The translations under genes and the position numbers were made by a program. Source: Vagococcus bubulae (GTDB lineage: Bacteria > Bacillota > Bacilli > Lactobacillales > Vagococcaceae). From it: DNA of 64,000 nucleotides. The stretch spans positions 61,012 to 125,011 of the forward strand of contig NZ_NGJT01000005.1 in the NCBI RefSeq assembly GCF_003950315.1. The letters run 5' to 3'. Shown piece after piece: positions 60,057-64,000 of this stretch (within the stretch, counting starts at the first letter, position 1; every line of letters begins with the position of its first letter). The notes under the pieces are model-generated. The model did not search any database. It was not told the origin of the DNA and worked only from the letters and a program-made list of their open reading frames with translations.

Positions 60057-60956
60057 TTATCTGTTTATTGATCTAGCTATCATGGATACTGTGTGTCTCA
60101 TACCGCGAATTGCTTTACTTAAAGCAAAAATATTTTCAACTGGCGCAACTCCGGCATAGCCTGCATCTCCAATATGTTGGATATCGACACCACATATTTT
60201 ATTCGTAATGGCGATTTGTTTAATGGTATCTGCATCAGAACTTTCTTGACTTGTACCAATAGCTGATAGTACTAAACCATCATGCGCATGCACAAGTTTC
60301 ACTACTTCTTTTAACTGTTCCTCATCAAACCCAGGAACTGTTCCTACTGCTGGTACTAAAATGACATCTGCACCAGCTTGGACAAACGATTTAATAGCTT
60401 CTAAATCTGCTACTGGTTCATTTACACCTGCTCCATGCATTTTCCCTGCAATAATTAAGCCTGAGTAATACTGTTTTGCTTTTTCAATTGCTTCTGTGAT
60501 TTGAGTATTAGTAACACCTGTACCCGGGTTTCCTGTCAAACAAATAAAATCATATCCTTCTGATTCTACTTGTTTAAACGTGTCAATTGTTGCTTGTCTT
60601 CCTTCATCTATTATTAATTTATCTTCGGCCATATCTGCTGATAAATCGACTGGTTCTAAATTAACCCCTATCGGTCTACCTACAAGTTCGTGTAAACGAT
60701 CAACAACACTCCCTTCACCTTCAGGCAACCCAAATACGCAAGGTGTTAAAACATTTAACCCATTTAGTAAAATCATATCTGCTCCAAATGCTCTTGCCAT
60801 TTCTGCATTTGTGATGTCTCCAATATATGACTCTCTTGGCGCAACATTTTCTGATAAAATCACTCGACCTTCACTTGCTTTAATACTTTGTTTTAATTCT
60901 TTACTTGTCATTGCCAATATATCTGATGAATTAGCACTAATTAATCGCTTAACCAT
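60057..60956 (-). CDS. TIM-barrel protein of unknown function within a PTS operon
   Basis: 299 residues, cytoplasmic, predicted (beta/alpha)8 barrel. Strand-end motifs include GRVILSENVAPRESYIGDITNAEMA, PIGVNLEPVD, FICLTGNPGTGVTN, IIAGKMHGAG, ADVILVPAVGTVPGF and VLSAIGTSQES, with HIGDAGYAGV at the end. They resemble phosphate-binding barrels such as BtpA and phosphoenolpyruvate-mutase relatives, but I recognise no characterised member. It lies between EIIC and EIIB genes, 13 bp upstream of EIIB, so it probably acts on the sugar phosphate made by this PTS, for instance as an aldolase, epimerase or phosphatase. The operon has no obvious phospho-glycosidase. Confidence 0.7.
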   Translation of the reverse strand: MVKRLISANSSDILAMTSKELKQSIKASEGRVILSENVAPRESYIGDITNAEMARAFGADMILLNGLNVLTPCVFGLPEGEGSVVDRLHELVGRPIGVNLEPVDLSADMAEDKLIIDEGRQATIDTFKQVESEGYDFICLTGNPGTGVTNTQITEAIEKAKQYYSGLIIAGKMHGAGVNEPVADLEAIKSFVQAGADVILVPAVGTVPGFDEEQLKEVVKLVHAHDGLVLSAIGTSQESSDADTIKQIAITNKICGVDIQHIGDAGYAGVAPVENIFALSKAIRGMRHTVSMIARSINR

Positions 60957-60990
60957 GAAATCTCCCCTTATCTTTCATTTGTGATTGTTT

Positions 60991-62274
60991 TTATAATTTT
61001 AAGCCTTCCTCTTCTTGTTTAAAACGCTTCTCAACATTCATAATAAATGGTAAATAAATTAAAATATCTAAAATAACACATACTAACTGTAAAATTGAGG
61101 CTTTAATATCACCTGTGGCTAAAACCCCACTAATAACTGGTGGCATAGTCCAACTTGGTGCTGTATAAGTTAACGATACTAATCCTGTAGCCATCGCTGT
61201 ATAAGAAACAATTAAATTAATTACTGGAGCTAAAATAAATGGAATGATTAATAATACGTTCAATACAATTGGTATTCCAAACATAGTTGGTTCGTTTATA
61301 TTAAACAATCCTGGAACAACCGTAATAGGAGCCAATACTTTTGACTGTTTACTAGCATGTTTTCTACGAGCTAAATAACCTAATGCTAAAACCAATCCAA
61401 TGGTTGCTCCTCCACCACCCATGTAAACAAAATTATCCATAAATGGTGTTGTAAAAATATGTTTCAATGAACTTCCTGCTTGATAAGCTGCTCTATTAGC
61501 ATCAAGATTAGATAGCCAAAGCGGTTGCATAATAGAATTCACAATATTCCCTCCATGAATTCCCACAAACCAAAACAAACTATTAAATATGACTAATAAT
61601 CCAACACCAACAACATTATTTCCTAATAACCCTAAAGGTGTTCCTAAAACAACTTGAGCAATATCATGTAACCCTGGTAACGCAAGCGCATCCAAAACTG
61701 CAAACACAATTAACCAAAACGTAATAATCACTGCCCCAGGAATGATGGCACTGAAACTTTTGGAAACGGCTGGTGGAACGCTATCTGGTAATTTAATTTG
61801 AATATTATGTGTGATAAACCATTGATAGACATATCCATTAATTAATCCTAAAATAATTGCAACAAACAATCCTTTAGAGGCCATAAAAGCTGTTGGCATA
61901 CCTGCTCCGGCATCTGATACAACAAAAGGTGTCACTGTTATAAATGCTGATAATGAAATAAGACCTGCTGGAACCCCTTCTACTTTGTATTGTTTAGCTA
62001 AACTATAAGCTATACCAAAACTTGCTACTAGACCAATTAACCCAAAACTACTGTCGACACCTTTCCATAAATAACCACTAATCCCTTTATTTCCTAACCA
62101 ATCTTCCCAACCAGGAATTGGAAAACTTGCAATCACCATAAACAATGACCCAATGATAATCAGCGGCATGGCTAAGGTAATACCATCTCGAATAGCAATT
62201 AACGCTTTATTACTTCCTAATTTTACAGCAACAGGCATTAATTTTTCTTGCACAAACTTATTCTCTTTTTCCAT
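60991..62274 (-). CDS. PTS lactose/cellobiose-family EIIC
   Basis: Membrane permease, 427 residues, about ten helices. NKALIAIRDGITLAMPLIIIGS, PPAVSKSFSAIIPG, FVGIHGGNIVNSIMQPLW and NINEPTMFGIPIVLN are family signatures. ATG eight bases after AAGGGG. First gene of the operon. The substrate is not decided by sequence; the lack of a phospho-beta-glycosidase in the operon suggests something other than ordinary cellobiose. Confidence 0.94.
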   Translation of the reverse strand: MEKENKFVQEKLMPVAVKLGSNKALIAIRDGITLAMPLIIIGSLFMVIASFPIPGWEDWLGNKGISGYLWKGVDSSFGLIGLVASFGIAYSLAKQYKVEGVPAGLISLSAFITVTPFVVSDAGAGMPTAFMASKGLFVAIILGLINGYVYQWFITHNIQIKLPDSVPPAVSKSFSAIIPGAVIITFWLIVFAVLDALALPGLHDIAQVVLGTPLGLLGNNVVGVGLLVIFNSLFWFVGIHGGNIVNSIMQPLWLSNLDANRAAYQAGSSLKHIFTTPFMDNFVYMGGGGATIGLVLALGYLARRKHASKQSKVLAPITVVPGLFNINEPTMFGIPIVLNVLLIIPFILAPVINLIVSYTAMATGLVSLTYTAPSWTMPPVISGVLATGDIKASILQLVCVILDILIYLPFIMNVEKRFKQEEEGLKL

Positions 62275-62301
62275 AACTTACACCCCTTTTGAATATTTAT
62301 T

Positions 62302-62338
62302 ATAATTAATAAACCCCTTACAATTATTTATTAATTAT
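62302..62338. promoter_or_regulatory. Inverted repeat in the PTS leader (putative ROK operator)
   Basis: ATAATTAATAAA (62302-62313) and TTTATTAATTAT (62327-62338) form a perfect 12-bp inverted repeat with a 13-bp spacer, centred about 45 bp upstream of the EIIC start codon. ROK regulators bind AT-rich palindromes of this kind. Confidence 0.55.
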
Positions 62339-62355
62339 TTTTTATAACTAATTAC

Positions 62356-62384
62356 ACTATAGTACGCCCCTTATTTATTGTCAA
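62356..62384 (-). promoter_or_regulatory. Promoter of the lactose/cellobiose-family PTS operon
   Basis: TTGACA (complement of 62379-62384), 17 bp, TATAGT (complement of 62356-62361). Confidence 0.8.
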
Positions 62385-62520
62385 TAATTATTTAAATGAA
62401 TCTTGTTACAAGTTCATAGATATCATATTATAAATTTGATTTACTATGAAATAATTGATTTTTTTTTATCATTTATTTCGTATATATGGTACACTATTGA
62501 ATGAGAAATGGAGGAATATC

Positions 62521-63696
62521 ATGACTTTAACAAAAAAACAAAAAGAATTGCGTTCAGCCATTCTTGATAAAATATATGGAAAACGTCCCATCTCACGAAT
62601 TGATATTTCTAAAGAAACAGGTATTACTCCTGCTACAGTCAGTACTTTAACTGGTGAAATGATAACTCAAAACTTTTTACTAGAACTAGGTGAGACGGAT
62701 GAACAAAATAATAAAGCCGGACGAAAAAAAATATTATTAGACATTAAACATCATCATTCATTTTATGTGGGAGCTGAAGTGGCAGAAGATTTTATTTCTT
62801 TTGTTTTAACAGATAACATTGGTGAAATACTAAAAGAACAAACCATTGATATTAGTCAAAAAAACTTTAATTATACTAGTGATTCTTTTATTCAACTGCT
62901 TCACTCTTTTACCAAATCAATCAAACAACCTATTTCAGCATTAGGTATTGCTATTCCCGGACATTATAGTAAAGATTATCCTGATAAAATATTAACTAAC
63001 AACAAACGTTGGCAACTATTCGATTTAAGCGACATCTCTAAATCTGTTTCTTTCCCTGTTTTTTTTGCCAATAATGTTAATTGTATGGCTTTATCGGAAC
63101 GCTTATTTCAACGACATAACGATGATAACTTTGCCTTATTACATATCGGTCGTGGATTGCATTGTTCTTATATGTATCATGGGGATATTTTCAGTAAAGA
63201 AAATTTACTAATTGGCGAAATTGGTCACACCATTGTGGCTGCGGATGGTGAATTATGCGAATGTGGTAAACGTGGCTGTTTACAAACATATGCTAGTGAA
63301 TCATGGTTAATAAAAAAATCAAAAATCCTTTTTAGAAATTCTGCTAATACCTATTTAAAGCAACTTGTCACTTCAGAAGATGAGATTTCTATAAAAATAA
63401 TTTTAGATGCTTACGAATTAGGCGATGTTGGGATTATGTCTATCGTTAATAGCGCTATTCAATATCTAGCTATCTCACTTATTAATCTAAACATGATGAT
63501 TGACTCTAAGCAGATTGTGGTTCATGGTAAACTTTTCGAAAAAGACTCACTTCATAAAACTTTAAAAGAACTCGTTGAAACAGAACCCAAATTGATGTTT
63601 TTACCACATCAAGAAATTTTATTAAAACCATATTCTATCTATAATGGTGCTATTGGAGGTTGTGCGTTATGCATTCAACAACTGTGGCTACAGTAA
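62521..63696 (+). CDS. ROK-family transcriptional regulator (XylR/NagC type)
   Basis: 391 residues: N-terminal winged helix (about 1-70, LDKIYGKRPISRIDISKETGITPATVSTLTGEM) and a ROK sugar-kinase-like domain (about 85-385) with LIGEIGHTIVAADGELCECGKRGCLQTYAS, the CxCGxxGCxE-like zinc site (here CECGKRGCLQ). ATG 62521 follows GGAGG; the frame is open upstream but without signal. It is divergent from the PTS operon and the inverted repeat in between is a likely target. The inducer is unknown. Confidence 0.9.
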   Translation: MTLTKKQKELRSAILDKIYGKRPISRIDISKETGITPATVSTLTGEMITQNFLLELGETDEQNNKAGRKKILLDIKHHHSFYVGAEVAEDFISFVLTDNIGEILKEQTIDISQKNFNYTSDSFIQLLHSFTKSIKQPISALGIAIPGHYSKDYPDKILTNNKRWQLFDLSDISKSVSFPVFFANNVNCMALSERLFQRHNDDNFALLHIGRGLHCSYMYHGDIFSKENLLIGEIGHTIVAADGELCECGKRGCLQTYASESWLIKKSKILFRNSANTYLKQLVTSEDEISIKIILDAYELGDVGIMSIVNSAIQYLAISLINLNMMIDSKQIVVHGKLFEKDSLHKTLKELVETEPKLMFLPHQEILLKPYSIYNGAIGGCALCIQQLWLQ

Positions 63697-64000
63697 CTAA
63701 AAAACGAGGCTGACCCAAAAGTCTCTAAAATAAAAAAACAAGGATTTAAGAATGAAAATATCATTTTTAAATCCTTGTTTTTGAGTTCATTCGTACTTTT
63801 CAACTGCCTATAGGCAGTTAATTTCCTTATGTTTATTGCCATTAATGCAAAACCTAACTCATTAACCACCTTGTCTTTTCCTCTAACAGAGAAACGAGTG
63901 AACGACAAATTAGCCTTTAGATTTCCAAAGGCTGGTTCTACATCAATTTTTCTTTGTTTATAAATTTTGCCTGTTTCTTCTGCATTGATAAGTGCTTTTG
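63675..64000 (-). CDS. IS1182-like transposase, C-terminal part (continues past window)
   Basis: The visible 108 residues contain INAEETGKIYKQRKIDVEPAFGNLK, then FTRFSVRGKDKVVNELGFALMAINIRKL, which is the end of an IS1182-type DDE transposase. The start is beyond 64000. In this copy the frame stays open through the end of the element and stops at a TGA in flanking DNA (63675-63677), antisense to the last bases of the ROK gene, so the C-terminus is not the native one or is specified by the insertion site. Confidence 0.8.
   Translation of the reverse strand, partial: KALINAEETGKIYKQRKIDVEPAFGNLKANLSFTRFSVRGKDKVVNELGFALMAINIRKLTAYRQLKSTNELKNKDLKMIFSFLNPCFFILETFGSASFFSYCSHSC
63706..64000 (-). 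mobile_element. End of an IS1182-family insertion sequence
   Basis: The element seems to begin at GAGGCTGACCCAAAAGTC (63706), a terminal sequence of a type I associate with IS1182-like elements, ten bases after the ROK stop codon. A 19-bp stem with one mismatch (about 63738-63780) follows inside the element and may terminate transcription entering or leaving it. The other end is outside the window, so a target duplication cannot be checked. Confidence 0.7.

Noticed and set aside
60580..60984. 134-residue open frame opposite the TIM-barrel gene
   Set aside because: It is antisense to a well-supported gene, has no ribosome binding site and no recognisable domain.

Overview
The window is low-GC Firmicute DNA and most likely comes from the Enterococcaceae (Enterococcus or Vagococcus-like). 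The reasons are the WxL / DUF916 surface-protein operon, the fused glutathione synthetase GshF, the many PTS systems (one under a LevR-type sigma-54 activator), BglG-type antitermination, CcpA-type cre boxes, strong AGGAGG ribosome binding sites and AT-rich intergenic regions. I saw no rRNA, tRNA, CRISPR array, phage or replication origin. The species is an inference.

Layout. 1-3.7 kb: beta-glucoside operon (antiterminator, PTS, GH1 phospho-glucosidase cut by the window edge), with a CcpA-type site and two antiterminator/terminator switches. 3.8-6.1 kb: gshF. 6.2-9.9 kb: fruR-fruK-fruA. 9.9-13.9 kb: argS, argR and a phosphohexomutase; argS has its own promoter and a leader with a terminator and a tiny Arg-containing reading frame. 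14.1-24.5 kb: amino-sugar/galactoside locus (lacC, lacD, agaS, GntR regulator; divergent GH88 and GH35 hydrolases; a second GntR regulator; mannose-family PTS). 24.7-25.7 kb: broken FUSC-family gene.

25.8-32.3 kb: hydroxyproline operon on the minus strand (glycyl-radical activase, trans-4-hydroxyproline dehydratase HypD, a Gate-domain transporter, proC), divergent from an XRE-cupin regulator and a ppnP-like gene. The hyp and ppnP promoters carry the same kind of palindrome at exactly the same place, against the -10 box. 32.4-46.8 kb: glycosaminoglycan locus (heparinase II/III-family lyase, YajC-like protein, PTS EIIA/D/C/B, GH88, LevR-type activator, a protein of unknown function, kdgK, kdgA, MFS transporter, kduD, kduI). 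47-55.1 kb: WxL surface operon with an about 1840-residue five-module DUF285 (BspA-like) protein. 55.5-59.3 kb: IclR regulator, TraX, proline iminopeptidase, VanZ/RDD protein. 59.4-63.7 kb: lactose/cellobiose-family PTS with a TIM-barrel protein of unknown function and a divergent ROK regulator. 63.7-64 kb: end of an insertion sequence with an IS1182-like transposase.

How it fits together (inference). Much of the middle looks like a scavenging island for host extracellular matrix. Unsaturated uronyl disaccharides would enter by PTS, be split by GH88, and the uronate would pass through KduI, KduD, KdgK and KdgA. Galactosamine would pass through AgaS, LacC and LacD, and hydroxyproline from collagen would become proline through HypD and ProC. 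No secreted polysaccharide lyase or collagenase and no GalNAc-6-P deacetylase is in the window, so those steps would have to be encoded elsewhere.
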